This document shows positions 1 to 9,513 of a stretch of DNA of 64,000 nucleotides, in pieces. The position numbers were made by a program, and so were the translations under genes. The stretch lies in assembly GCA_016716135.1 (NCBI GenBank), contig JADJWX010000005.1, positions 1 through 64,000 of the forward strand, given 5' to 3'. Position 1 is the stretch's first letter, and each line of letters opens with the position of its first letter. The DNA comes from Lewinellaceae bacterium. Its GTDB lineage: Bacteria; Bacteroidota; Bacteroidia; Chitinophagales; Saprospiraceae. The notes beneath the pieces were generated by a model that did not search any database, had not been told where the DNA came from, and saw only the letters and a list, made by a program, of their open reading frames with translations.

Positions 1-864
1 GGTTTGCCACATGGGCTTATGGTTTCCCGAACCTTCAAATTTCATCAGTATACCCACGCCGTCGGGGAGCACATTTGATTGGCCTGTTAGGACAAAGTTC
101 CCGTCGCTTGTAACGGTTATGTCGCGTGCAACATCATTCGCTTTGTTGCCTTGACCATCAAAAAAACCATAGGTATGATCCCAGTCGGAAATGCCTGAAT
201 CCGTTAACACATGGACGATATAAAAATCGCTTGGGCCGTCTCTGCGCTCTCCGGCAATTAGTAAATCGCCGTTCAAATCAAGTGTAAGTGCAAATCCTTT
301 TTCCTGGATATCTGGCGCGCCAAAGGTGTTGCTCCAAACCAATGCCCCCCCGGCATCCACTTTAAAGACCAGAAAATCTTCCAAAGCAGCAATATTTTTC
401 TGGTACCCGCATACGACAAATGCATTCTCATCAGGCAGTTCAAGTACGTCCAATGCTTCAGCATCATTGCCATTGCCAGGGAAAACATAAGTCCACTCCA
501 CTTCCCCAAACGCATCTGTTTTCATGAGATACGCTTTCCGGGGGGAATTAAGCGGTAATGTAGCCCGTTGAAAACCGGCAATGACATACCCACCATCTTT
601 TGTTACGGCAATAGCCTCACCGGAAGTTTGTGTGTCGAGGAAATAATCTTTGGTCCATTGGAGGAACCCGTCAGCATCTGTTTTCAACAAATGTGCCCGG
701 CTAATCCCATTATAATTACTTGCCATGATGAAACCACCATCAGGCGTCGCAGCGATATCGTTAATTTGTCCAATACCTCCGCCATCAAATACACGTTCCC
801 ACCCTTGACCGACAACAATGCCGGCGGGTAACAAAAGCGATAATACGAGAAGGTATTTGAACAT
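1..864 (-). CDS. Secreted repeat protein, partial (runs off left edge)
   Basis: An open frame with no stop reads leftward from an ATG at 864 to base 1, giving 288 codons; the C-terminus lies outside the window. Residues 1-20 (MFKYLLVLSLLLPAGIVVGQ) form a signal peptide. The rest is built from repeats of about 50-60 residues with the pattern 'GG(Y/F)(V/I)(I/M)AG... (L/F)xKTDAxGxxxW', for example GGFIMASNYNG then LLKTDADGFLQW, and GGYVIAGFQR then LMKTDAFGEVEW. This pattern is common in exported Bacteroidota proteins predicted to form beta-propeller-like folds that often end in a type IX secretion signal; whether this one does cannot be seen. Divergent from the gene starting at 1118. Function unknown. 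Confidence 0.85.
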   Translation of the reverse strand, partial: MFKYLLVLSLLLPAGIVVGQGWERVFDGGGIGQINDIAATPDGGFIMASNYNGISRAHLLKTDADGFLQWTKDYFLDTQTSGEAIAVTKDGGYVIAGFQRATLPLNSPRKAYLMKTDAFGEVEWTYVFPGNGNDAEALDVLELPDENAFVVCGYQKNIAALEDFLVFKVDAGGALVWSNTFGAPDIQEKGFALTLDLNGDLLIAGERRDGPSDFYIVHVLTDSGISDWDHTYGFFDGQGNKANDVARDITVTSDGNFVLTGQSNVLPDGVGILMKFEGSGNHKPMWQT

Positions 865-1117
865 GGGTACGAGGATTAACGATAGCCGTAGCTGATTTAA
901 GACGTTACAAAAGTGCGTATACACTCCTGCCCTAAAAAAGACAAATATTTGCATTTGTTGAGCCGTTTTACAAATTCTTAAGTGATACAAATAAACTGGC
1001 AAGTAAATTGCAATTACATATAAATATCTGAAAAGCAACTACATTTGACCTGTAAATGTATTTCTTTGTCAGTAGTTTGTTTTGGACTATTTGTTGAATA
1101 GATAAAAATTTAACCTC
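865..1117. other. Divergent intergenic region
   Basis: AT-rich spacer between two divergent genes. A TAnnTTTG-type -7 box (TACATTTG, 1040-1047, + strand) lies 70 bases before the ATG at 1118, but no convincing -33 TTTG is spaced correctly before it. No small ORF or hairpin stands out. Confidence 0.4.
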
Positions 1118-2533
1118 ATGCAAAAAAGCGTGTTGGTCGAAATTGTTCGCTCATTGAGCAAGAAGGAAATTCGGGATATTTTTAAATGGCTGCAATCACC
1201 TGCGCATAATCAACGGGAAGATGTTGTTCGGTTGTTTGATTTCCTGACAAAAAAATTGACCAGTGAACACGCCTCAATTGATAAAAAACGCGCTTGGCGG
1301 GCGGTTTTCCCTGGCGAGGTTTTCGAAGATGCCCGAATGCGGCAGGTAATGTATTTTTTATTAAAGTCAATTGAGGAATATTTGGTGTTTGAAGACTATG
1401 GGCGAGATCAGGTTCAGTACCGGGGTACGCTTGCCCGAATTTACCGCCTGCGTAAGTTAGACAAAGCCTATCGGCAGGCCTATCGGCAGGGACGTGAGCA
1501 GTTGGAAAAACAACCCTTACGAAATGGCTATTACCTGATGCATTCCTATTTTCTCGACTTAGAAGAATATAACCATCGTCTCCCAATTTCACAAAATGCT
1601 CCGGTAAATCTCCAGGAATCAGCAGACTCGCTCGAAAAATGGTTTTTAGCTGAAAAACTACGAATTGCCTGTGCTATGATCGCACACCGCAATGTATTTC
1701 AAAAAATCACGTACGAACCTGGGCTTTTGGATGATACATTGGCGTATGTGCAAGATAAAAAGTTGCTTAACGAGCCAGCTATCGCCTCATTCTATTTCGC
1801 GTATTTGGCAATCACCCACCCAGAAGAAGAATCGTATTTTGACCAACTGGAAAAATTGCTGCATAATGAAATAACCCGTTTTGATCATTCAGAAGCACGG
1901 GTACTTTACATTGCCGCACTCAATTATTGTGTGCCTAAAATCAATCAGGGGCACCTCAATTTTGCCCGCCGTGCATTTATTTTATATCGTACGGGTCTTG
2001 AAACGGGTATTCTTCTGGAAAACAATATGGTGTCCCGATATACATTTGGAAATGCCGTGGGCGCTGCATTGCGGGTTGGAGAGTTTGGTTGGGCGGAGCA
2101 GTTTATCGAACAATTTCAGCATCACCTGGAAGAAAAGGAGCGGCAAAGTATTGTGAATTTTAACACCTCCAGGGTTTATTTTGAAAAAGGCGACTACGGC
2201 CAGGCCCAGCAGCTACTCACCCGCTTTGAATACGATGATATGTTGCTCAATATTATCGCAAAAACCATGCTTTTGAAAATTTACTACGAAATTGGTGAGT
2301 TGGATGCGTTCGAATCGCTGTTGGAAAGTATGCGGATTTATCTGCAACGAAAAGAAGCCCTCGACCCTACCCGTAAAGCAGCCTATAAGAATATGATTAG
2401 CCTGATGAAAAAGTTGCTAAACCTCAATCCGTATTCAAAAGCACAAACGGAACGCTTGCATACGATGATTCAGGGCACCCAGCCACTTATGGAGCGCGAT
2501 TGGTTACTTCGTCAGGTGAAGCCCGGGAAGTAA
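1118..2533 (+). CDS. Conserved-looking helical protein of unknown function
   Basis: 471-residue soluble protein with no signal peptide or membrane segment. It is rich in predicted alpha helix; the second half has TPR-like helical pairs, for example 'YFEKGDYGQAQQLLTRF' followed by 'KIYYEIGELDAFESLLESM', suggesting a helical-repeat scaffold. The N-terminus (about 1-90, with LSKKEIRDIFKWLQSP) looks like a separate small helical domain. I do not recognise a named family; proteins of this size and style occur in Saprospiraceae genomes, but that is from memory. Start is ATG at 1118; the frame is open with no competing long ORF. It precedes lspA by 87 bases, so co-transcription is possible but unproven. 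Confidence 0.8.
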   Translation: MQKSVLVEIVRSLSKKEIRDIFKWLQSPAHNQREDVVRLFDFLTKKLTSEHASIDKKRAWRAVFPGEVFEDARMRQVMYFLLKSIEEYLVFEDYGRDQVQYRGTLARIYRLRKLDKAYRQAYRQGREQLEKQPLRNGYYLMHSYFLDLEEYNHRLPISQNAPVNLQESADSLEKWFLAEKLRIACAMIAHRNVFQKITYEPGLLDDTLAYVQDKKLLNEPAIASFYFAYLAITHPEEESYFDQLEKLLHNEITRFDHSEARVLYIAALNYCVPKINQGHLNFARRAFILYRTGLETGILLENNMVSRYTFGNAVGAALRVGEFGWAEQFIEQFQHHLEEKERQSIVNFNTSRVYFEKGDYGQAQQLLTRFEYDDMLLNIIAKTMLLKIYYEIGELDAFESLLESMRIYLQRKEALDPTRKAAYKNMISLMKKLLNLNPYSKAQTERLHTMIQGTQPLMERDWLLRQVKPGK

Positions 2534-2620
2534 GCGGCCTGACAACTTTTTTCTCCAAATAGTCGTTTCTTTGCACTCCCCTAACCCAAACCCGGCATTG
2601 ACGCACAAAACTGCCCGAAT

Positions 2621-3373
2621 TTGAAACGTTCGTATCAAGTTATAGTACTGATTGCCTTGGTGCTACTGATTGACCAGGCGCTTAAAATTTATATCAAAAC
2701 CACTTTTTGTTATAACCAGGATGTGTCTATCCTGGGCCAGGACTGGGCCCGCCTGCATTTCGTAGAAAACGAAGGCATGGCATTCGGGATCACTTTTGGT
2801 TGGGAATACGGTAAGCTGCTGCTCAGTTTGTTCCGCATTATTATGGTCTCCGGGCTGATCTGGTACATTACCCTGCTTTTGAAAGCCGGCGCCCCACGCG
2901 GTTTTTTATATAGTGTCGGTTTGATCACTGCGGGCGCCCTGGGCAATATTATCGACAGCTCATTTTATGGCCTGATTTTCACCGAATCGTTGTACCACGA
3001 TTGTATCCCGGCTGAATTTGCCGCCTTTGGAGAAGGCTATGGCACCTTTTTACACGGCAAGGTGGTGGATATGCTTTACTTTCCTATTACCTGGCTGCAT
3101 GTGCCGGATTGGCTACCCTGGATCGGCGGCGACGAGTTTTTATTTTTCAGCCCCATTTTCAACATTGCCGACGCGTCCATAACCATTGGCGTATTGAGCA
3201 TTTTGCTGTTTCAGCGCCAGTTTTTTAAAGAAGAAATAGCTACAGAACCAGACTCCCCCGATGCAGAAGGACCTGCGTCCGAAACGATGACGGAGCAAAC
3301 GCCGCTTGAAAATCACTTGGAAGAAAATCCGGCTACGGAAGTGTCGGATTCTGATTTGAACAAATCAAACTAA
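2621..3373 (+). CDS. lspA: Lipoprotein signal peptidase (signal peptidase II)
   Basis: Inner-membrane aspartyl protease that cleaves the signal peptide of prolipoproteins after lipidation. Family motifs appear in order: DQALK in the first helix, NEGMAFG, GALGNIID, VVDML and FNIADAS, the last two carrying the catalytic aspartates. At 250 residues it is longer than the usual 160-170: there is an insertion between GNIID and VVD, as in other Bacteroidota LspA, and a hydrophilic acidic tail after about residue 205. The start is TTG at 2621; the next in-frame ATG lies inside NEGMAFG, after the first conserved motif, so TTG is needed. Many lipoproteins in this window are its potential substrates. 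Its 3' end converges on prfA with 18 bases between. Confidence 0.95.
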   Translation: MKRSYQVIVLIALVLLIDQALKIYIKTTFCYNQDVSILGQDWARLHFVENEGMAFGITFGWEYGKLLLSLFRIIMVSGLIWYITLLLKAGAPRGFLYSVGLITAGALGNIIDSSFYGLIFTESLYHDCIPAEFAAFGEGYGTFLHGKVVDMLYFPITWLHVPDWLPWIGGDEFLFFSPIFNIADASITIGVLSILLFQRQFFKEEIATEPDSPDAEGPASETMTEQTPLENHLEENPATEVSDSDLNKSN

Positions 3374-3391
3374 TGCTAAACCGGTTGTATA

Positions 3392-4468
3392 TCAAGTGGT
3401 TTCCGCCTGCAGTTTTGCTGCGTTTTCAGCAATTGTGAGGGCTTCGATTATCCCCTCCAGGTCGCCTTCGATCACTTTATCCAGATTGAAATTTTTATTA
3501 TCGCCCTCCAGCCGGTGATCGGTCACCCGGTTTTGCGGCCAGTTGTAGGTGCGGATTTTCTCCGACCGGTCGCCCGAGCCCACCAGGCTCCGGCGTTGTG
3601 ACGCCAGGGCCGATGCGTGCTGGCTTTGCTGCTGATCCCGGATTTGCTGGATCAGGCGCCCCATGGCAATCTCGCTATTCTTATGTTGCGAGCGGCTTTC
3701 GGTACTTTCGGCAACCACGCCCGTAGGCAAGTGCGTAAATCGTACACCCGATTCGGTCCGGTTCACGTGCTGCCCACCGGCGCCGCTTGCCCGAAACACA
3801 TCTCTGCGGATATCATCTTTCCGGATGTTGATGTCTTCAGGCTCCATGATCGGCAACACGGCCACAGTGGCTGCCGAGGTGTGCACCCGGCCTTTGGCTT
3901 CCGTTTCGGGGATACGTTGCACGCGATGCGCCCCGGATTCAAATTTGAGCTTGCTGTACACCATGTCGCCGCTCACTTCCAACACCACTTTTGCGAAACC
4001 TCCGACAGTGCCCGGACTTTCATCAAGCACCTCAACTTCCCAATCCTGATCCTGAAAATAGCGCATGTACATGCGGTACAAATCACCGGCAAAAAGCGCA
4101 GCCTCATCGCCACCGGTGCCGGAGCGGATTTCAACGATCACATCTTTTTCGTCTTCGGGATCCTTGGGCACGAGCAGGAATTTTAGTTCCTCTTCGAGCG
4201 CTTCCACTTGGGGTTGCAATTCCGCGATTTCTTCGCGGGCCATTTCCCGCATTTCGGGATCTTTTTCAACGGCCAATACTTCGCGCGCGCTGTTGAGGTT
4301 GGCTAAAAATCGCTCGTATCTGCCGAATGCCTCGATGATGGGCTGCAGTTTTTTATACTCCTTGTTCACCTTTTTGGAGCGCTCCGGGTCGGCGGCAATG
4401 CCGGGGTCGGAGAGTTGTTCCTCCAGGTGCAGGTACTTGTCGCGAATGGCTTTTAATTTATCGAGCAT
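3392..4468 (-). CDS. prfA: Peptide chain release factor 1
   Basis: Class I release factor that reads UAA and UAG and triggers peptidyl-tRNA hydrolysis. The 358-residue length is typical. The catalytic GGQ loop is intact (GAGGQHVNRTES, about residue 230). The stop-codon reading tripeptide is P-E-T within RIPETEAKGR (about residue 186), fitting the PxT pattern of RF1 rather than the SPF of RF2. The conserved basic stretch GSGDRSEKIRTYNWPQNRVTDHR-type region follows. Start is ATG at 4468, with a good -7 box (TACCTTTG) 25 bases upstream. Convergent with lspA; downstream of hflX on the same strand but with its own promoter. Confidence 0.97.
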   Translation of the reverse strand: MLDKLKAIRDKYLHLEEQLSDPGIAADPERSKKVNKEYKKLQPIIEAFGRYERFLANLNSAREVLAVEKDPEMREMAREEIAELQPQVEALEEELKFLLVPKDPEDEKDVIVEIRSGTGGDEAALFAGDLYRMYMRYFQDQDWEVEVLDESPGTVGGFAKVVLEVSGDMVYSKLKFESGAHRVQRIPETEAKGRVHTSAATVAVLPIMEPEDINIRKDDIRRDVFRASGAGGQHVNRTESGVRFTHLPTGVVAESTESRSQHKNSEIAMGRLIQQIRDQQQSQHASALASQRRSLVGSGDRSEKIRTYNWPQNRVTDHRLEGDNKNFNLDKVIEGDLEGIIEALTIAENAAKLQAETT

Positions 4469-4493
4469 GGTATTTTTACAAAAATTCAGGCCG

Positions 4494-4501
4494 CAAAGGT
4501 A
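4494..4501 (-). promoter_or_regulatory. Probable -7 box of prfA promoter
   Basis: TACCTTTG followed by C on the minus strand, matching the Bacteroidota TAnnTTTG consensus, 25 bases before the prfA ATG. No clear -33 TTTG is seen, as is common for this promoter class. Confidence 0.6.
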
Positions 4502-4531
4502 ATGGAATTTAGTAGGGGCGGGCCTTGCGTC

Positions 4532-4577
4532 CGCCCTTTTTCAGGCCTTCCTTTCGCCCTCTTTATTCAGGCCTTCC
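4532..4577. repeat. Short imperfect tandem repeat
   Basis: CGCCCTTTTTCAGGCCTTCC at 4532-4551 is repeated with small insertions at 4555-4577 (CGCCCTCTTTATTC then AGGCCTTCC). It lies in the spacer after hflX. No function evident. Confidence 0.5.
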
Positions 4578-4606
4578 GCCGTGTTCTCCCTGTCTGACAG
4601 ACGCGG

Positions 4607-5815
4607 TTACCAGCCTTTTACCTGGTGTGGATACCGTACTACGTAGGATTCTTTTATAAGGCGGGTCATACGTTCGCGCAATTCATCCAGGTTTTCTTTG
4701 GTGTGCGCGGAGATGAATACATTTTCGCCGTAGGTGGTTTGCAGCCGTTGCCGAAGTTCGATTTCCAGTTCTAGGCGGGTGTCGCGGTCGAGCAGGTCGT
4801 CAAAATAGCGTTCGCGGTACAAATCGAATTTGTTGAAAACCATGAGCGTGGGTTTCTCCCCGGCGCCAATTTCCTGCAGGGTTTTTTGAACAGTTTTAAC
4901 ATGGTCTTCAAATTGCGGGTGTGCGATGTCGACCACATGAAGCAGGATATCGCATTCGCGCACTTCGTCGAGTGTGCTTTTAAAACTTTCGACCAGGTGG
5001 TGCGGCAGTTTGCGGATAAACCCGACGGTGTCGGACAAGAGAAAAGGCATACGTTCAAAAACCACCTTGCGCACCGTGGTGTCGAGCGTGGCAAAAAGTT
5101 TGTTTTCGGCCAGCACTTCCGACTTGCTAAGCAAGTTCATCAGGGTGCTTTTCCCAACATTGGTGTAGCCGACCAGGGCTACCCGGATGAGTTCGCCGCG
5201 CGTTTTGCGCTGGGTTTGCGATTGCTTGTCGATTTCGGCCAGTTTTTCCTCCAGACTTTTGATGCGGTACTGCACCAGCCGGCGGTCGGTTTCGATCTGG
5301 GTTTCACCGGGGCCCCGCATGCCGATACCGCCTCGTTGGCGCTCAAGGTGCGTCCAGAGGCCCCGAAGCCTGGGTAGCAGGTATTTCATCTGGGCCAGTT
5401 CGACCTGGGTTTTGGCCTGCGCCGTTTGGGCGCGGTGGGCAAAAATGTCGAGGATCAGCGTGGAGCGGTCCACGATTTTCACCTTCAGTGCTTCCTCCAG
5501 GTTGTTGGTTTGTTTGCCGCTGAGATCGTCATCGAAAATGACCATGTTAATTTCCTCATGGCGCTCAATAAATTTTTGGATTTCCTCAACCTTGCCCTTT
5601 CCGACGAAGGTGCGGTGTTCGGGGTGGGCGGCACGCTGGGTAAATCGCTTAACTGAAACAGCCCCGGCAGTGGACGCCAGAAACTCCAGTTCGTCGAGGT
5701 ATTCGTGCGCCTGGGTTTCGGTCACCTCCGGGGTGATCAGGCTGACCAGGATGGCGTACTCCTGCTCTTTTTTTAATTCGGCTGTTTTTTCGCCCAGCGT
5801 CCAGTCTTTGGCCAT
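4607..5815 (-). CDS. hflX: Ribosome-associated GTPase HflX
   Basis: Translational GTPase that splits or rescues stalled 70S ribosomes. It carries the HflX N-terminal domain (about 1-180, with a glycine-rich RQRGGIGMRGPGETQIETDRR linker), then a G domain: G1 GYTNVGKST (about residue 214), G3 DTVGFI, G4 NKFD, and a short C-terminal region. An ATG at 5851 would add 12 residues, but a strong -7 box (TACCTTTG, 5853-5860) sits directly against that codon, so a transcript from it would start downstream of 5851. ATG 5815 (MAKDWTLGEK) is therefore preferred, giving 402 residues. Divergent from rpoN. Confidence 0.93.
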   Translation of the reverse strand: MAKDWTLGEKTAELKKEQEYAILVSLITPEVTETQAHEYLDELEFLASTAGAVSVKRFTQRAAHPEHRTFVGKGKVEEIQKFIERHEEINMVIFDDDLSGKQTNNLEEALKVKIVDRSTLILDIFAHRAQTAQAKTQVELAQMKYLLPRLRGLWTHLERQRGGIGMRGPGETQIETDRRLVQYRIKSLEEKLAEIDKQSQTQRKTRGELIRVALVGYTNVGKSTLMNLLSKSEVLAENKLFATLDTTVRKVVFERMPFLLSDTVGFIRKLPHHLVESFKSTLDEVRECDILLHVVDIAHPQFEDHVKTVQKTLQEIGAGEKPTLMVFNKFDLYRERYFDDLLDRDTRLELEIELRQRLQTTYGENVFISAHTKENLDELRERMTRLIKESYVVRYPHQVKGW

Positions 5816-5852
5816 ATGTTGCCTGGTTGTTTTATGCAGTTGCGTAGTCATA

Positions 5853-5860
5853 CAAAGGTA
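5853..5860 (-). promoter_or_regulatory. Probable -7 box of hflX promoter (decides the start)
   Basis: TACCTTTG on the minus strand, two bases upstream of the ATG at 5851. With a transcription start about 6-7 bases downstream, only the internal ATG at 5815 would be in the mRNA, with a leader of about 31 bases. Confidence 0.6.
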
Positions 5861-6331
5861 GACAGTTTGATGTAAATGAAGGATTTTGCCTGTCCGATCA
5901 GGACGGTGGGGAGGCTATTTTGCCCGGTAAAACGAAATGGGTGCCGCTATTCAAAAACGTGCATTGGAAAGGACTTGATCAGGCTTTTCAAAACCAGTTC
6001 GTGCACAAAAAAGTTCCGGGTTTCATAGCTGAATAATTTGGCTTTGTGCCGGACGGTTAAATTTTGTTTTTTGTAATTTGATAGTTTTCGGTAAAAAAAA
6101 TGAAAATTTCTACAGGGCTGTTAGTAAATTTTAAACGTTTGAAAGTCAATGCTATGTCGCTTAAAATTCGCTTAATTGTATTTTTTAACAACATGGCGGA
6201 AGTTTTTTCCGGTAATTTTGGCTTCTTATTTGTTAGGCCGTTTGGTCACAGACCGATTTAGCGCCTGCCTGACAATTTTATGACGGGCGGGTTCCAGCGC
6301 ACCAATTTTTTAATCTCAATCCCAATTGCAT
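5861..6331. other. Long intergenic region between hflX and rpoN
   Basis: About 470 bases of AT-rich sequence with no credible ORF on either strand. Near-matches to the -7 box occur but none fits TAnnTTTG cleanly. It probably holds the rpoN promoter and leader; I see no clear hairpin or RNA signature. Confidence 0.4.
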
Positions 6332-7948
6332 ATGGCCTTGTTAGGTACGAAGCAAACGTTAAGTCAGAAACTCCAGCAAAAGCTGTCTCCGCAACAGATT
6401 CAGCTGATGAAACTGTTGCAAATACCAACGGCTACACTCGAGCAACGCATTCAGGAGGAATTGGAGTCGAACCCCGCGCTGGAGGAAGGCGACGAAACGG
6501 CTGATTTGCTGGAGGGCAGCACTGAATCTGCCGACGACGAAATTGATTATTTCGCCCAGGATGAAAAAGAAAAGCAGGATTCCGATAATTCGCTCGACGA
6601 AATTGACCGCGATACCGCCGACGATTATGCCGATGAGGAGGAAACCGTGAGCCTGAACGATGATGATGTAGAACTGGATGACTACCTTATGGATTTTATT
6701 GAGGATGACCCGGGTACCTACAAAACCCGCGGAGAAGACCACAATAATACCGAAGAGGAAAAATCAATTCCACTCGCCTTCGAAAGTACTTTTCACGAAT
6801 ATCTGGAACAACAACTCGGTCTGATCCAACTCAAGGACGAACGCGAACACGATATTGCCATGCAAATTATCGGTTCGATCGACGATGACGGCTACCTGCG
6901 GCGGGATTTGACGGCAATGGTCGACGATTTGCTTTTCAGCCAGAATATCAAAACGAACGAAGACGAAATTGATCGCCTGCTCAAAATTATCCAGCAATTT
7001 GACCCGCCCGGTACCGGCTCGCGCGACTTGCAGGAATGCCTGTTGCTTCAGCTGCGCCACAAGATCAAATTGAGCGACGAAATTATTTCCTACGAGGATA
7101 AACTGGCTATCCAGGTAGCGATCCGGATCATTGACCAGTACTTCGACGAGTTTACGAAAAAACACTACCTCAAACTTGCCCGCCAACTCAGCCTGGATGA
7201 GGAAGACCTCAAAGTAGCCATCGATGAAATTCTGAAACTAAATCCTAAACCTGCAAGCGGATTTGTTTCCCGGGTAGACCGCGCGATTAACTACGTTGTT
7301 CCGGATTTTCTGGTGACCAACCGCGACGGTGAATTGGAACTTACCCTCAACGCCCGCAACGCCCCCGAACTCCGGATCAATGACCAGTATCGCGACATGT
7401 TGCGCGCCTTCCACGCAGGTCGCAATGGCAAACGGCCATCCAAAAAAGAAAAGGAGACCATCCTGTTTATCAAACAAAAAATTGACAGCGCCAAGTGGTT
7501 TATCGACGCGATTAAACAGCGCCAGCAAACCATGATGCTCACCATGGGCGCAATCCTTGACCATCAGCGCGAATATTTCCTCAGTGGCGACCAGCGGAAA
7601 ATCCGTCCGATGATCCTGAAAGATATTGCCGAAGCAACTTCGCTGGATATTTCAACGGTTTCGCGCGTGGCCAATTCCAAATACGTGCAAACCGAATTTG
7701 GCACCAAACGCCTGAAAGAATTCTTCTCCGAAAGCCTTCAAAACAAAGACGGTGAAGAAGTGTCGACCCTCGAAGTGAAAAAAATACTCACCGATCTGAT
7801 CGGCGAAGAAAACAAACGCAGACCGCTTTCCGACGAAAAAATCAAATCGCTCCTGCTCAAAAAAGGCTACAATATTGCCCGCCGTACCGTGGCCAAATAC
7901 CGCGAGCAACTGAACATTCCCGTTGCCCGGCTGCGTAAGGAGCTTTAA
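6332..7948 (+). CDS. rpoN: RNA polymerase sigma-54 factor
   Basis: Alternative sigma factor for -24/-12 promoters, requiring AAA+ activators. The N-terminal region I is classical (QTLSQKLQQKLSPQQIQLMKLLQIP), followed by an extremely acidic region II (about 50-155, many Asp/Glu runs), the core-binding region, and the C-terminal RpoN box ARRTVAKYRE near residue 520. Length 538. The frame extends to a TTG at 6326, but ATG 6332 (MALLGTKQ) is the natural start. No activator gene or obvious -24/-12 promoter was recognised nearby. Confidence 0.95.
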   Translation: MALLGTKQTLSQKLQQKLSPQQIQLMKLLQIPTATLEQRIQEELESNPALEEGDETADLLEGSTESADDEIDYFAQDEKEKQDSDNSLDEIDRDTADDYADEEETVSLNDDDVELDDYLMDFIEDDPGTYKTRGEDHNNTEEEKSIPLAFESTFHEYLEQQLGLIQLKDEREHDIAMQIIGSIDDDGYLRRDLTAMVDDLLFSQNIKTNEDEIDRLLKIIQQFDPPGTGSRDLQECLLLQLRHKIKLSDEIISYEDKLAIQVAIRIIDQYFDEFTKKHYLKLARQLSLDEEDLKVAIDEILKLNPKPASGFVSRVDRAINYVVPDFLVTNRDGELELTLNARNAPELRINDQYRDMLRAFHAGRNGKRPSKKEKETILFIKQKIDSAKWFIDAIKQRQQTMMLTMGAILDHQREYFLSGDQRKIRPMILKDIAEATSLDISTVSRVANSKYVQTEFGTKRLKEFFSESLQNKDGEEVSTLEVKKILTDLIGEENKRRPLSDEKIKSLLLKKGYNIARRTVAKYREQLNIPVARLRKEL

Positions 7949-8260
7949 GTGCGATTCGTTCCAGAGTAAATCAGCGAAAATACCCCACCATCGCCGTGTG
8001 TTACAACCCACCGTGCGCTTTACACAAGATTGAAAAATGCGCCTTATTTTAAAACAAAATAGTGGATTCGGAATGGGCCACAATCGCCCAAAAATTGACT
8101 TTCTGCGCATTATACACTCGAATGTTTCGGATATTTTTGGACCTGAAAACCTATACTTTTAACGGAGTAAAGCAATGAAAATCAAAACTTAAGACTAGAA
8201 ATCAAAAGTATTGAATTAAAAAAAATACGAGTACGGCTAGGTGCATAGAAACATTTTGTT
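7949..8260. other. Intergenic region upstream of recA
   Basis: About 310 bases with no convincing ORF. A second TAnnTTTG match (TATTTTTG, 8132-8139, + strand) could be a distal recA promoter. No LexA-like palindrome was recognised by eye. Confidence 0.35.
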
Positions 8261-8268
8261 TATTTTTG
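8261..8268 (+). promoter_or_regulatory. Probable -7 box of recA promoter
   Basis: TATTTTTG matches TAnnTTTG and ends 27 bases before the recA ATG, the spacing seen at several other genes here. No -33 TTTG at ideal spacing. Confidence 0.5.
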
Positions 8269-8295
8269 TCGCCTTATTAAACAAAATCGCAGCTT

Positions 8296-9375
8296 ATGTC
8301 GACCGAGAAAGAAAACAAATTTAAAACCTTGCAGGCGACCATTGATCGTCTTGACAAAACCTACGGCAAGGGCACGATCATGCGCCTGGGCGACAAGCAG
8401 GCCGTTGAAGTAGAAGTTATATCCACCGGCTCGTTAGGGCTTGATATTGCCTTGGGATGCCATGGCCTTCCTAAAGGCCGGGTTATAGAAATTTATGGCC
8501 CGGAATCTTCGGGTAAAACTACCCTGGCTATTCATGCTATTGCCGAATGCCAGAAAAAAGGCGGCATTGCGGCAATTATTGACGCTGAACATGCTTTCGA
8601 CAGGTTTTATGCTGAAAATCTCGGCGTCGATGTAAACAACCTCCTGATCAGCCAACCCGACAACGGGGAACAGGCCCTGGAAATCACGGAAAACCTGATT
8701 CGCTCCGGCGCCGTTGACATCGTGGTGGTTGACTCGGTAGCCGCTCTGGTGCCGCGTTCTGAAATCGAAGGCGAAATGGGGGATTCAAAAATGGGACTTC
8801 AGGCGCGGCTGATGAGCCAGGCTATGCGCAAGCTTACCTCTGCGATTGGTCGTACTGGCTGCTGTTGTATTTTCATCAACCAGCTTCGCGAAAAGATCGG
8901 CGTAATGTTTGGCAACCCGGAAACAACTACCGGGGGTAATGCCCTTAAATTTTACGCTTCCGTACGTCTCGATATCCGCAAAAGCGGGGCGGCAATGAAG
9001 GATAAAGACGGCAACGTGGTTGGAAATCAGGTTAAAGTCAAAGTGGTCAAAAACAAACTTTCCCCGCCATTCCGTGTCGCTCAATTTGATATCATTTTTG
9101 GTGAAGGCATTTCCAAAGTTGGCGAGATCATTGACTTGGGCTCTGATCTGGATATCATCCAGAAAAGCGGCGCCTGGTACAGCTACGATGATGCCAAAAT
9201 TGCCCAGGGACGTGATGCAGCAAAGCAATTTTTGCTGGATAACCCGGAACTGGCTGCCGAAATTGAACAGAAAATCAGAGAAAAAGTAGTTGCCAATGGC
9301 CCGGCTCCCCGGTCGGCCGGTAGCGCGATCGCAGTTTCTGCAAGTGATCAAATGGAAGAAGAAGGCGAAGAATAA
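8296..9375 (+). CDS. recA: Recombinase RecA
   Basis: DNA strand-exchange ATPase and SOS co-protease. At 359 residues it has the Walker A motif GPESSGKT (about residue 70), the MAW-like region, the L2 loop GNPETTTGGNALKFY and an acidic C-terminal tail (EEEGEE). No intein interrupts it. Start ATG 8296 (MSTEKENKFKTL) is followed by the usual DKTYGKGTIMRLGD. Monocistronic, with a -7 box upstream and a strong terminator downstream. Confidence 0.98.
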   Translation: MSTEKENKFKTLQATIDRLDKTYGKGTIMRLGDKQAVEVEVISTGSLGLDIALGCHGLPKGRVIEIYGPESSGKTTLAIHAIAECQKKGGIAAIIDAEHAFDRFYAENLGVDVNNLLISQPDNGEQALEITENLIRSGAVDIVVVDSVAALVPRSEIEGEMGDSKMGLQARLMSQAMRKLTSAIGRTGCCCIFINQLREKIGVMFGNPETTTGGNALKFYASVRLDIRKSGAAMKDKDGNVVGNQVKVKVVKNKLSPPFRVAQFDIIFGEGISKVGEIIDLGSDLDIIQKSGAWYSYDDAKIAQGRDAAKQFLLDNPELAAEIEQKIREKVVANGPAPRSAGSAIAVSASDQMEEEGEE

Positions 9376-9416
9376 ACAGGCTTGTCTTTGTTTTATTTTG
9401 GAGCTGACTGCAAAGC

Positions 9417-9459
9417 AAACGGCGTGACCTCACACACAGGCACGCCGTTTATTTTTTAT
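9417..9459 (+). terminator. Rho-independent terminator of recA
   Basis: Perfect 10-bp inverted repeat AAACGGCGTG (9417-9426) and CACGCCGTTT (9441-9450) with a 14-base loop, followed by ATTTTTTAT. Confidence 0.85.
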
Positions 9460-9513
9460 CAATGTGTTGCTGGATGAGGCATGTCTGAATTTTTTCTGGT
9501 ATAACAACTTTGG